A stretch of DNA of 37,083 nucleotides from a virus (IMGVR_UViG_3300025168_000251:1-37083); one strand, 5' to 3'; shown: positions 1 through 9,119, counted from the first letter of the stretch. Made by a program: numbers and translations. Notes: a model not told the origin generated them from the sequence alone.

Positions 1-730
1 ATATCCATTGACTATTTTTTACGTCTACTAATTTAGTACGAACCTGTTTAGATGCGTCCATAAGTATATTATCTCTCATATTATAGTGCATATCATATAG
101 ATGTAAACTGCCTGCTTGGTGGTAGTATGAACCTAGCTCTAGGTCTGGATATATTTCTTTTAGTTCATTTAGCATGAGTTGCTGAAAGAGTGCAAAATTA
201 AATATGTCGTTACACATACCAAATATAATATCATTACTTCTCATGTTAACGCCTAAGTGTAATTTATTATCTCGAATAAATACTTGAAGATATTGTGTGC
301 ATGGAATATCATGCCAATTTTTAGTTTTATGGTATGGCTGACCTATAACTATTGTACATCGCCTAGAGTCTTTATCTTTTTTTAATTCTTGTTTAATCCA
401 ATTCCATTGTTCTCCAAGAATAAAGCTTCCATAATTAGACTCTACTTCATTTTGCCCATCTTGTATCCTAAGCCAGATACTTGCGCACTTGCCAATATTA
501 TCTACTCTTTTATTTCTAGATAAATACCATAAAAATTCCATTATAGCATAGTTTGTATTAAATTTTCTAGATGGAAAACCTATACCTAATTTTGTAGGAT
601 CTGTTAATTCAAAAGATCTAAAAAGTAATTCTGTTTGGTTGGTTCCATTACTACTAACATCTTTACCAAAGTAGGTAAGTGCTTGTAATTCCGATAAAAA
701 TAGCTCATGTAAGCTGTCAAATTTGTTCAT
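1..730 (-). CDS. ThyA-family enzyme, probable dCMP hydroxymethylase/methylase (C-terminus cut by window edge)
   Basis: Reads from an ATG at 730 for 243 codons and runs off the window at base 1. It has the thymidylate synthase fold signatures: the SRRC arginine pair at residues 122-125, the nucleophile Cys144 in DIPCTQ, MRSND at 163-167, and HLY at 210-212, matching the His/Tyr that bind the nucleotide sugar. The residue equivalent to E. coli ThyA Asn177, which reads the uracil ring, is Asp175 (GMCND). The 31-residue Cys-to-Asp spacing equals C146-N177 in ThyA and C148-D179 in T4 gp42. In this family an Asp here goes with dCMP rather than dUMP. I infer a dCMP hydroxymethylase-like enzyme acting on the phage nucleotide pool. 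Family membership is near certain; the substrate is inferred. The ribosome site is weak (AAGGG). Confidence 0.85.
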   Translation of the reverse strand, partial: MNKFDSLHELFLSELQALTYFGKDVSSNGTNQTELLFRSFELTDPTKLGIGFPSRKFNTNYAIMEFLWYLSRNKRVDNIGKCASIWLRIQDGQNEVESNYGSFILGEQWNWIKQELKKDKDSRRCTIVIGQPYHKTKNWHDIPCTQYLQVFIRDNKLHLGVNMRSNDIIFGMCNDIFNFALFQQLMLNELKEIYPDLELGSYYHQAGSLHLYDMHYNMRDNILMDASKQVRTKLVDVKNSQWI

Positions 731-756
731 ATAACCCTTTTATTTTTTTATATAAC

Positions 757-793
757 TAATATAATAAAAATAAATGAGACTATAAAACTTTTT
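757..793 (-). promoter_or_regulatory. Bipartite promoter-like element upstream of the ThyA-family gene
   Basis: On the minus strand: AAAAAGTTTTATA, then 7 variable bases, then TTATTTTTATTATATTA. Both blocks and the spacing are identical at 13684-13720, upstream of gp32. The first block overlaps the 3' end of the preceding gene. Promoter function is inferred from position and conservation. Confidence 0.5.
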
Positions 794-1730
794 TATGATT
801 ATTTTTGTTTAATGTATAAAATTCTTGAAGTTGTTGGGCTCTATGATATATTGTTTCTAGTGTTGTATTTTCATTCCATTCTGAAAATTTGCCAACTAAA
901 TCTATTCCCATTATTTTTTTTATTAATAAATTATCTGTTATTTGAGTAGACTCTGCATAATCTATAATTTTATTTCCTTCTATATTTTTATCGTATATGT
1001 TTCTCATTGATTCATATATTATTTTTGTACCAATATACGTTTTTCTAAAGTAAGTTTTTCCAGTTGCTAATACTTGCTTATATAATTTTGATAATGTTTT
1101 ATCTTCTGCTGAATCTAGATTACATGTGTATATAAATTTATCTACATGTGGTAAATTAAATCCTTCTAAATTATAGTTTTCAACAACAGATCTTCTTAGT
1201 TTTCCGCTTGATTCTAAATCTATTAAATCAACTAAATTTATTGTTGACAATATTTTATTAAATTTTAATACTTCTTCACCTATATTAATGCCCTCGTTTA
1301 AGTCTATACTGGTTATTGTTTTATCTATTATTCTTTTATTTACACTTTCTTTAATTTTTTTAAAAAATAAATCATAGCTTTCTTCCGGACCACTATTATT
1401 TATACTAATATATTTTACATATTTTTCAAAGGTATTATAATATGAAGTTTCTACAGTTGTTTTTCCTCTAGTATATAAGGAGTATAAATTTTTAAAATTT
1501 TTTGGAACAACACTTGTACATTTTCCACGATCATCATAAAACCTCTGAAATTCTGATATTGAAACACTATCAAATTCTTGTTTAACTATTTCTAGTAATG
1601 CAACCGGTATTATTTTATATCCTGCAGGATAGTCTGATTCTTCAAGGGTTTTGTGTAGTATTAATTTTGTATTTTTTAATAGATATGCTAAAAAATATGA
1701 AGTGGGGTTATTTCCTAATATATAATCCAT
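780..1730 (-). CDS. Degenerate Rossmann-type (FAD/NAD-like) protein, function unknown
   Basis: I prefer the ATG at 1730, one base after the stop of the upstream fibre gene (316 aa). In-frame ATGs at 1751 and 1766 would overlap that gene, and no start has a good ribosome site. The N-terminus (DYILGNNPTSYFLAYLL) resembles the first beta-alpha unit of FAD-binding oxidoreductases such as UDP-galactopyranose mutase or amine oxidase relatives. However, the GxGxxG glycines are largely replaced (GNNPTS), so cofactor binding is doubtful. A mid-protein stretch, KILSTINLVDLIDL, looks like the hydrophobic strand-helix ISTIPL-type motif of the same families. It lies directly after the fibre gene, so a role in fibre or surface glycan chemistry is possible but unproven. 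It ends in Lys-Val-Leu-stop inside a promoter-like element. Confidence 0.75.
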   Translation of the reverse strand: MDYILGNNPTSYFLAYLLKNTKLILHKTLEESDYPAGYKIIPVALLEIVKQEFDSVSISEFQRFYDDRGKCTSVVPKNFKNLYSLYTRGKTTVETSYYNTFEKYVKYISINNSGPEESYDLFFKKIKESVNKRIIDKTITSIDLNEGINIGEEVLKFNKILSTINLVDLIDLESSGKLRRSVVENYNLEGFNLPHVDKFIYTCNLDSAEDKTLSKLYKQVLATGKTYFRKTYIGTKIIYESMRNIYDKNIEGNKIIDYAESTQITDNLLIKKIMGIDLVGKFSEWNENTTLETIYHRAQQLQEFYTLNKNNHKKVL

Positions 1731-1731
1731 A

Positions 1732-4700
1732 CTATAGGTCAGCGCTTCCATAACTTTGAGATACAAACATTATACTCATACTAGCATATCTTCTAAAATC
1801 AGGCCTGTTTAAAGCCGATGCAGTTACCATAAATTCTACAGATGCAGAGAAAAAATTGTCCTCGTGGCCACCATAAAATCCTCCCTTATTTGGTCCACTA
1901 GCTATACTACCAGGATCAGTACCCCAACCGTTTGGCCAGCCATCTATGTTTTGTGATACACCATCTTTAGTTGTATTTCTAATTGGAGGAAAATATGTTG
2001 GTGATTCATAATGGCTCCATGGTGCCCAAGTATCTGCAAATACTCCCCAAACATCTGGGTTTAAAGAGTCGTCTACTCTTTCATTTCCAGCTGCGTCATA
2101 TCCCATAATTAATCTAGCATTCCATGTAAACTGTATACCCTGTGGAGAACCATACATTGATAATAGTCCATTATGGGAACTAAATGCATTATTACCACCA
2201 TTTCTTACTGGAGTAGTTGTTAACGCTACACCATATGAACTAGTTACCATACCTGATCCTGACCAAAATGGTGGCTGGGTAGCTTGTTCGTATATGTTGG
2301 CAGAAGAAGTTTCTATAAATGGCCAATGTGCACCTCCTCCTATTATTGGTGAGGCTGCTGAACAAGAATTTGGGTGTGTTTCCCAAGAATATCTTGGGGC
2401 TAGTGATGAAGCAGAATTGGCCCAATCAACTACTGGTGTCCAATTAACATTTGTTCCACCGTAAGGATTATCACATGGTTGTATACTTGTAGTTATATAT
2501 GGGGCTGCTCCACCTAACATTACAGTTTTACTTGGTACAGGACCAAATGATCCTTCCAATGTTATAACTGATGAAGCAGTTGTTTTGGTTTTAAAAGACC
2601 CACTTTGAAAACTTAAGGCTGTTACATTTGCTGCCTTTATCATTTGGGCTCCAGTATGTGGATCAGTTACATAATGGGCATTAGGATGACTATGAAATTG
2701 TATATTAAAGTCTTGTAATGGTATTAATGCAACTAAGTCTGCTGTTGTTTCAGTATTACAAATTCCCATTTCTCCTGCTACATTAAAACTCATAGATATT
2801 GGTACACCATAACTACTAGAAAATTCAGATCTAAAGTATAGCTTAGAAGAAGTATATGAACCAAAGTTTGATATATTAGCAGTATTGATTACATCTTCAG
2901 AATGGCTAAATGCTGAATTTGTTGCATTGAAAAGAAAAATCGAATTAGAATTATGTATTATTCTATTAAATGTATCAGGATTAGACGGTGAACCTGATCC
3001 AAATCCCATAACAACACCTCTTAAGTCATTACCTGTTTTATACCCTCTAGCTTCATTGTTAAATACAGACAAAGTAACCATAGAATTAATTGCTAATCCA
3101 GGTACTAATAAGTCAAAAGATCTACTAATAAATTTATCATCATGAGGACAACATCCTGCTCCTCCAATATAAAATGTTTTATAATTAGTGTCATTAACAG
3201 CCTGATAAGACTTAGTGTCTGGCATAATAAATGATCCAATACCTGGATAATCATCAACAGTTACTGATTGTGTTCTTGTTGCTCCACAATTTACGTTTAT
3301 AGTTTCTCCAGATGAAAATGTATGTGAACTTTGGCTATATTCTGTCCATAGATATGTACAAGTACTTCCTGGAGCTTGAGTTATTGGGGATAAATAATTG
3401 CTAGGGTTTTCTATAAATGGGTATCCTGGAAATATTCCAGGTGTTGGAGGGTCTACATGTGTCCAATATCCAGAGTGTGAATTGTTTGGACCACCCAATT
3501 TTATACCCGTTCCCTCACCATGAACAGGGGCACAATAGTTTATAGACTCTCCTCCTGGAATTGTCCAATCTGGATCATCTAAAGAATGAGAAACCATTTT
3601 TACAAATACAGTGTCAGTAAAAGAACATCCACTTTGACTAATTGCCAAGCTCATAGTATACATTCCACAAAAATTAGGGTCATTCAAATATAATTCTGTT
3701 TGGAGTGAGTGAGAATCAGTCACTGTATTTTTACCAAAATATAATTTGTTAGCAATTGCCGTAGAAAATGAGCCATGATTTAGGTCTGAAATAATTGTTC
3801 CATCATTTAATGTTGCTCCTGATATACTCCAAGTAGGTTGTCCTAAAGTAGGAAAATTAAATATTGGACCTAAAGCTGAAAGAGCCATTGTTGGATAACA
3901 CTGTACAGTATTTGATTTTCCAGCCGATATACCTGGATTAGATACTAGTGTAATTGTTCCTGAAATATCAGAACAGCAACCAGGAGTTGGTGTAATTGTA
4001 GGGTTTAGGGGTGCACTAAAACTTGGACTATTTGATGCCGAATTTATACATAAGCTATTTGATACTGATGCGGTAAAATGAATATCGAAGACGCCTTCTT
4101 GATATGTTGTTGAGTCTGGTCTAAATATGTCATAAGGTACCGAAGGGTTGTTTGTATTTAATACAAATACTCCTGCACTACCAGTTGGGGTAACTCCTCC
4201 GCCAAATCTATAACCAGGATTATTGGCTGCCGGTATCCAAGTATTAATAGCTGCTGACTCTGCACCTGTTGCAAAAGTAAAACTATGTGGATATGTACCA
4301 GGAAGACTACCAGAAAAGTCTATAAATGCCAAGTTTGGAATTGCAACTATTAAATTTCCAATGGCGTTTATTGCATTACCTGCAGGAGCCGTGTTTATTT
4401 TATTTGCTAAGTTTATTACAGTATCGTTTACATTAGATGATGTATAGTACCAATACTCTGGATTAATTGGATTAAGAGTATTATCTTGGTTAAGACTATT
4501 TGTTCCTTGTGCTCTAAATTGATAGGTAACTCCATTATTTGCAACTATATTAAATGATCCTTGATGGGCAAAAACTCCAGTATTTGAAGCTGTTATTTGT
4601 GGGCCTGAACCTGTTGCTTCGTAGCTCATTGAAATTGAAGCAGATGCAAAGTGTCCTCCTCCAGTTTCTAAAGCATATGTTATTGTATCATAATTTTCTA

Positions 4701-6888
4701 TACCTAGAGTTGATAAAGGAAATTCAAAACCTGGTGTTAATTGGCAAGCAGTATTATCTGCTGATGTAGAATATGGTTGTTTATTTAATTGAATAAATGC
4801 ACAACAAGAACTTGTTGCAAATAATCCACCATCAAGTTCGATTGCTTCCTCATAACAAACATTTAATTCTTGTGGTAATTTATACTCAAATGCTTTAGAG
4901 TGGGTATCTGATATTATTTCTGCATTAGATGAAGAGTTAAACCAAGATAGGGTCATGTGGGTTGGTGCTGGTATCATTGTACCAGAAACAAATGATCTTT
5001 TGAGATTGTTTAGAGCTGGATTTGGGTATGGATTATGTGTAAATGGATCAACTACTTCTGGATTATTTATCCTAAAACCAGTATTACCTCCATGTCCTAT
5101 GGCAACTGAGTCTTCGTGGTTTATTCTAAATACTACCCATGACTCCAATGGAGTAGATGCATTATAGTTTGGTCTAGGACCTGGATTTATAGAATGGAAT
5201 GTTAATTTTCCATTTCTTGCAGATGCAGTTACTTCATAAAACCATCTACTATGAGATGGGTGTAAATGTGCATCATTAATTGCATTTGCTAGATTTTGGG
5301 CTGACGCGGTAACATTTGCACCAATTTGACCAATTATATGCGTAGGCATAATTCCGTAATTTATACAACTGGTATATTGGTATGGCGGTGCAGACGATGT
5401 TAATCCTATTTGAACCCAATACTCATCTTGACCTACTGAAGGGGCAGATGATCCTAAAAGCGAACCAGAATTAGATACCCAGTCTGCTTGGTGTGTTGGA
5501 CGAGGATTAGGTTTAGGATCAAAGTAAATATAATCCATTTGATTACTTGGACCAACCTTTCCTCCAGCTGGCCACTGGGATGCAGAATCATGCATGTCAA
5601 TTAAATCTAAAGTATATGAAGCTGTTCCTTCTCCTGTTCCATCACCAAGCTGCATTGCAAAATTACCACTTTGAGTATATCCAAATGGTTGTTGGGCGCC
5701 TTGTGAATATATAAAATTAGAACTTAATATTTCAGCACCAGTATTTGAATCGGATACTGTCCATTCTTTGTGGGTTCCTGTATCTGATCCAGAAAATCTT
5801 AATTCTATAGATTCAGAAACACAAAAAGAAGTACTACTTTCACAAGGATACTCAAATATCGTTGCATCCGGACCACATGAACATAATTCCCCAGTAAACC
5901 CTTTTAACACTATTCCATTTTTTAATTGGTAACTATTTGTTCCACCAACTGTAAAATCTACTGAGACGCCATTAGAGTCACATCTCCAATTATCAAAATC
6001 ATCACTATATACTCCTCCATCATTATAGCCATGTCTAGCTCCACCAAATTCTGTAGGTACTCCTGCACCTCCAGCTATAACATTACTTAAACCTAGATTT
6101 GTTATATTGTATATTGGCGTAGATCCAGTCATTTCTGTTTGTGAAATGGTTACTGTTCTACCAAAATTTCCACCCCTTATTGCTTTAAGTTTTCCTGCAT
6201 GGCCGTTTGCACTATTTACAGCATCTGTAAAATTTTCAGCTAGGGATGAACTTTTGTGAGTATTAAATACAATTACTTCACTACCAGTTATGTGTCCATT
6301 TGATCCTTGACCAGATTGAAATGAAGATGTAATTGAATAAGTTTTACTTTCACTAAATGGATAGTTTAAAGTATAAGCATTTAATGTTACTGTTCTTTTT
6401 ACAGTGTCTGTTTGATTTTTAAATACAAATGAAGCAGTTGCTGGAATATTACATAGGTGGCGATTTTCAGTTATTTTAACATGGTCATAAATATTGTCTT
6501 TCCATGCAACTAATTTTGTTCCAACTGGTAATAAATCTATAGGTTGAAACGTATTATTGTTAGTGTTTCCCCCTAGCCAAACTAAGGCTTTTTGGTCGTT
6601 TGTTGCCTCAAATTGAAAACCATCTTCTGTAGTTATTCTTCTCCTCGGCATTTCATGATGGTCTAAGCTTCCTGTTCCAACAAACATATATAATAAATCT
6701 TCACAATTATTATATCTATCTTTTGTTTGTATACTTGCAGAAATATACCTATAACTACAACTGATTACTCCACCAGAGGTCAATGGTCTCCAAGTAGGTA
6801 AACTACCAGATAAACTTTCAGATATTTGTATGGCTGTGAAGTCTCCAAACTCTGTACTAATACTTGTTGATATATCGCTTATACACAT
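1732..6888 (-). CDS. Giant tail fibre / adhesin-like virion protein
   Basis: 1718 aa, rich in Ser, Thr, Gly, Asn and Pro, with many short beta-strand-like segments and no transmembrane segment, as expected of a fibre or receptor-binding protein. At least three related modules carry an NLAxxIN-type helix: FTDAVNSANGHAGKLKA near residues 217-233, NLANAINDAHLHP near 526-540, and NLANKINTAPAG near 824-835. The third follows a TYQFRAQG strand. The same module appears in this phage's tail sheath. Cys pairs (CCAF, CCSD, CCPHDD) recur between modules. The ATG at 6888 has no ribosome site and a late-promoter-like motif abuts it. The receptor and exact position in the tail cannot be read from sequence; a large baseplate-attached adhesin is the best guess. 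Confidence 0.8.
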   Translation of the reverse strand: MCISDISTSISTEFGDFTAIQISESLSGSLPTWRPLTSGGVISCSYRYISASIQTKDRYNNCEDLLYMFVGTGSLDHHEMPRRRITTEDGFQFEATNDQKALVWLGGNTNNNTFQPIDLLPVGTKLVAWKDNIYDHVKITENRHLCNIPATASFVFKNQTDTVKRTVTLNAYTLNYPFSESKTYSITSSFQSGQGSNGHITGSEVIVFNTHKSSSLAENFTDAVNSANGHAGKLKAIRGGNFGRTVTISQTEMTGSTPIYNITNLGLSNVIAGGAGVPTEFGGARHGYNDGGVYSDDFDNWRCDSNGVSVDFTVGGTNSYQLKNGIVLKGFTGELCSCGPDATIFEYPCESSTSFCVSESIELRFSGSDTGTHKEWTVSDSNTGAEILSSNFIYSQGAQQPFGYTQSGNFAMQLGDGTGEGTASYTLDLIDMHDSASQWPAGGKVGPSNQMDYIYFDPKPNPRPTHQADWVSNSGSLLGSSAPSVGQDEYWVQIGLTSSAPPYQYTSCINYGIMPTHIIGQIGANVTASAQNLANAINDAHLHPSHSRWFYEVTASARNGKLTFHSINPGPRPNYNASTPLESWVVFRINHEDSVAIGHGGNTGFRINNPEVVDPFTHNPYPNPALNNLKRSFVSGTMIPAPTHMTLSWFNSSSNAEIISDTHSKAFEYKLPQELNVCYEEAIELDGGLFATSSCCAFIQLNKQPYSTSADNTACQLTPGFEFPLSTLGIENYDTITYALETGGGHFASASISMSYEATGSGPQITASNTGVFAHQGSFNIVANNGVTYQFRAQGTNSLNQDNTLNPINPEYWYYTSSNVNDTVINLANKINTAPAGNAINAIGNLIVAIPNLAFIDFSGSLPGTYPHSFTFATGAESAAINTWIPAANNPGYRFGGGVTPTGSAGVFVLNTNNPSVPYDIFRPDSTTYQEGVFDIHFTASVSNSLCINSASNSPSFSAPLNPTITPTPGCCSDISGTITLVSNPGISAGKSNTVQCYPTMALSALGPIFNFPTLGQPTWSISGATLNDGTIISDLNHGSFSTAIANKLYFGKNTVTDSHSLQTELYLNDPNFCGMYTMSLAISQSGCSFTDTVFVKMVSHSLDDPDWTIPGGESINYCAPVHGEGTGIKLGGPNNSHSGYWTHVDPPTPGIFPGYPFIENPSNYLSPITQAPGSTCTYLWTEYSQSSHTFSSGETINVNCGATRTQSVTVDDYPGIGSFIMPDTKSYQAVNDTNYKTFYIGGAGCCPHDDKFISRSFDLLVPGLAINSMVTLSVFNNEARGYKTGNDLRGVVMGFGSGSPSNPDTFNRIIHNSNSIFLFNATNSAFSHSEDVINTANISNFGSYTSSKLYFRSEFSSSYGVPISMSFNVAGEMGICNTETTADLVALIPLQDFNIQFHSHPNAHYVTDPHTGAQMIKAANVTALSFQSGSFKTKTTASSVITLEGSFGPVPSKTVMLGGAAPYITTSIQPCDNPYGGTNVNWTPVVDWANSASSLAPRYSWETHPNSCSAASPIIGGGAHWPFIETSSANIYEQATQPPFWSGSGMVTSSYGVALTTTPVRNGGNNAFSSHNGLLSMYGSPQGIQFTWNARLIMGYDAAGNERVDDSLNPDVWGVFADTWAPWSHYESPTYFPPIRNTTKDGVSQNIDGWPNGWGTDPGSIASGPNKGGFYGGHEDNFFSASVEFMVTASALNRPDFRRYASMSIMFVSQSYGSADL

Positions 6889-6904
6889 ATATATAAATAT
6901 AACT
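6889..6904 (-). promoter_or_regulatory. Late-promoter-like AT motif before the fibre gene
   Basis: Minus strand reads GTTATATTTATATA, immediately before the ATG. It matches the ATATTTATATA motif found upstream of the sheath, tube, gp26-like and other structural genes. If it acts as a -10 element, the message would be essentially leaderless. Confidence 0.4.
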
Positions 6905-6914
6905 TTAAGACAAA

Positions 6915-7124
6915 TTAACGACTAATCCAATCCTCTAATTCTTTAGGAGATGGAAATCTTATGTTTTTATTGCAATTACTACAAAACCATTTTGCTGTAT
7001 TTTTGTCATCGAATTTAATACTTTGTTCTCGGTGGCTGCAATTGTTCTGGAAATCTTCTATTTTTTGTTGAAGTTCCTTTAGTTCCTTGTTCAACTGTTC
7101 TATCCTTTTCATGAGCTTTCTCAT
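6915..7124 (-). CDS. Small coiled-coil zinc-ribbon-like protein
   Basis: 69 aa. Residues 1-30 form a charged heptad-rich helix (KRIEQLNKELKELQQKIEDF). A C-x-H pair (NCSH) then precedes a C-x2-C pair (WFCSNCNK), a plausible zinc site, and the end is an acidic amphipathic tail. It lies between nrdJ and the fibre gene. The start could be Met1 at 7124 or Met5 at 7112; neither has a strong ribosome site. No specific function is recognised. Nucleic-acid or protein binding is typical of such mini zinc ribbons, but that is inference. Confidence 0.65.
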   Translation of the reverse strand: MRKLMKRIEQLNKELKELQQKIEDFQNNCSHREQSIKFDDKNTAKWFCSNCNKNIRFPSPKELEDWISR

Positions 7125-7188
7125 TCTTGATGTGTTTATACATCAATTCTTTAAGGTATAACTCTTGAATCCAATCAGGTGATTTCAC
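7015..7188 (-). CDS. Possible overlapping 57-aa gene with GTG start
   Basis: A GTG at 7188 is preceded by a perfect AGGAGG with 5-base spacing (7194-7199), inside the nrdJ 3' end. The frame stays open for 57 codons, starting VKSPDWIQELYLKELMYKHIKNEK, and overlaps the zinc-ribbon gene in another frame. The first 25 residues look protein-like; the rest is low-complexity and probably shaped by the overlapping gene. The AGGAGG also encodes the Gly-Gly of the conserved NrdJ tail, so it may be coincidental. It could instead be a coupling leader for the zinc-ribbon gene. Confidence 0.3.
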   Translation of the reverse strand: MKSPDWIQELYLKELMYKHIKNEKAHEKDRTVEQGTKGTSTKNRRFPEQLQPPRTKY

Positions 7189-9034
7189 AACTTCCTCCTG
7201 CACATGCTAATTCTCCTGAAAGATTTGTATTATCTTCTATTTCAATAACTCTTGATAAATCTACATCGTTTAATGACTTCATCATTTCGTCATATTTTTC
7301 TTCTGTGATATCTTCAAATGGGGCTTGTGTATATGTTCCTCCATTATAAGGTAATACTGATAAACCATTATAATGGTTTCTATTTTCCCACATCCATTCT
7401 CCAGCAAGGTCCCATTCATCTTCTTTAAGACTTATAGTTGCAGAAACATTATGGGTATTAGATCCTTTACGATGGCCAGAGGATACCCATTCAGATGCCA
7501 CCCTTTTAACTCTTTCTAATGTACTAAATGGAGATTCTGTTCTAAGTATAGATCCTTCAGGAGCTTTTTGAGGCACTTGAATTACTGCTGTATCATGTGG
7601 TCTGAAATATTCGTCTTCCACTAATTCTGGATGATTTTTAATTAAGTGTTGATATATTGATTCATTTTTACCAACCCTAATTCTTCTAATATAATAATCA
7701 TTATGCCATGCATGAATACCTGAACTTGTACCTAGTACTAGTGATGTTGTTCCTGCAGGTTTAACAGTTGTTGTTCTTGCTGCTTTATTTATTTCTAAAA
7801 TTTTTGCAACTCTTGCATTTTCTTTTTTTACTAGCTTAGCTGATTCTGACATATCATAACCCAGTACCGTTCCACTACCAATTCCAGTCATACTAACACC
7901 AATTAGAGCTTCTTTCTCTGTTGTTTCTTGCCATACTGGTCTTAAATAATGAAAGTTTGTATATCCAGCTTGAAGTGTCCCAATAAATGCTGCAGTTTTT
8001 ACTCTTTCGTTTAAATCTTCTTGTGATTCTATATTTGAAACATTTACTTCACATAAGTTACAAAATTGATGAGGTCTTAATGCTATTTCACAACAAGGAT
8101 TAGTTCCCCAATCTTTATCATTATTTAGATAAATACCAGGTTCACCAGCTCCAGATAATTCTACACGTTTCCAAAGGTCCATAAAAAATCCCTTTGTTAT
8201 TTTGTGCCTCATTAAGCATGCAGAGTTATTAGCTCTACCTCTTTGTGGGTTTAATTCCCACCAATTACCAGATTTACAACCTATCATTTGCTCATCATCA
8301 GCATTAAATAAACTAATAAGTGCTGCCCTTCTAATACCTCCAGCAAGAACTGCATCTGCGATATGGCATACAATATCGTGGGCTTCTAATGTAGATAGTC
8401 TTTCACCTGTTTCTTTTGCATCAAGCATTCCTGTTAGTTTAAGTATACATTCTTTAAGTGGTTGTGGACCAGGAGCTTTACCACCAGAAGTTACAAGTTG
8501 GGCACCTTTTGCCCTAATATCTGAAAAGTCGAATTCTATTCTACTTCCTCCACCATTCATATAAGATTTCATTAAAACTTTAATGGCATCTGCCCAGCCT
8601 TCAATAGAGTCTCCAATTAAAAACCTACGCTTTCTTTTAGGAAAAGGCTTATTTATAACGGGTAATTTTTCAACATGATGTCTTTGTACAGAATATCCAA
8701 CACCTGTGCCACCTAACAGCAAAAACATTGTTTCACTAAATGAATCAATAGAATCTATTGGTAAATATGCACAATTATATATTCTATTTGGAGATATTTC
8801 AATTGGCTTTCCACCAAACTGGAGACTTCTCATTGAAGGAAGTACCTTTTTATCATATACTAGTTTATATTTTTCTTCTATTTCTTCCTTTAACTGTGGA
8901 AAACTCTTTTGGTGCATTTCCTTATTTCTTGTCACCAATTCTTCCCAAGACTCTCTTCTATTTAATTCAGGTAAGTACTTTGCGTACTTCATATAAACTG
9001 TAATTTCTGATAATATTTGATTTGATACTTCCAT
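7175..9034 (-). CDS. nrdJ: Adenosylcobalamin-dependent (class II) ribonucleotide reductase
   Basis: 619 aa. It reduces ribonucleotides to deoxyribonucleotides using coenzyme B12 as radical source. All landmarks of the monomeric class II type are visible: Cys88 (YNCAYLP) and Cys325 as the active-site disulfide pair, Cys314 in NPCCEI as the thiyl cysteine with Glu316 two residues on, and a C-terminal shuttle pair Cys611/Cys616 (CAGGSC). The 11-residue spacing Cys314-Cys325 equals Cys408-Cys419 of the Lactobacillus leichmannii enzyme. It is shorter than that enzyme (739 aa). Triphosphate substrates are likely by analogy. It removes any need for NrdB or oxygen but makes dNTP synthesis depend on host cobalamin. 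It follows the gp41 gene across a terminator-like hairpin. Confidence 0.93.
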   Translation of the reverse strand: MEVSNQILSEITVYMKYAKYLPELNRRESWEELVTRNKEMHQKSFPQLKEEIEEKYKLVYDKKVLPSMRSLQFGGKPIEISPNRIYNCAYLPIDSIDSFSETMFLLLGGTGVGYSVQRHHVEKLPVINKPFPKRKRRFLIGDSIEGWADAIKVLMKSYMNGGGSRIEFDFSDIRAKGAQLVTSGGKAPGPQPLKECILKLTGMLDAKETGERLSTLEAHDIVCHIADAVLAGGIRRAALISLFNADDEQMIGCKSGNWWELNPQRGRANNSACLMRHKITKGFFMDLWKRVELSGAGEPGIYLNNDKDWGTNPCCEIALRPHQFCNLCEVNVSNIESQEDLNERVKTAAFIGTLQAGYTNFHYLRPVWQETTEKEALIGVSMTGIGSGTVLGYDMSESAKLVKKENARVAKILEINKAARTTTVKPAGTTSLVLGTSSGIHAWHNDYYIRRIRVGKNESIYQHLIKNHPELVEDEYFRPHDTAVIQVPQKAPEGSILRTESPFSTLERVKRVASEWVSSGHRKGSNTHNVSATISLKEDEWDLAGEWMWENRNHYNGLSVLPYNGGTYTQAPFEDITEEKYDEMMKSLNDVDLSRVIEIEDNTNLSGELACAGGSCEIT

Positions 9035-9061
9035 TTGTTCCCTTTATTCCTTATTGCTGTT

Positions 9062-9090
9062 GAAAAAAATAACTGGCTACTACACCAGTT
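9062..9090 (-). terminator. Rho-independent terminator/attenuator between gp41 and nrdJ
   Basis: Minus-strand stem AACTGG/CCAGTT (9071-9076 with 9085-9090), 8-base loop, then a run of seven Ts. It lies only 28 bases before the nrdJ ATG with no promoter-like motif in between, so it sits in the nrdJ leader if nrdJ is transcribed from upstream. Confidence 0.6.
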
Positions 9091-9094
9091 GTAC

Positions 9095-9109
9095 TAATAA
9101 ATATAGATA
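9095..9109 (-). promoter_or_regulatory. AT-rich late-like motif upstream of nrdJ
   Basis: Minus strand TATCTATATTTATTA resembles the ATATTTATATA motif of the structural genes but is less exact. It lies upstream of the terminator hairpin. Confidence 0.25.
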
Positions 9110-9119
9110 TATACATATA

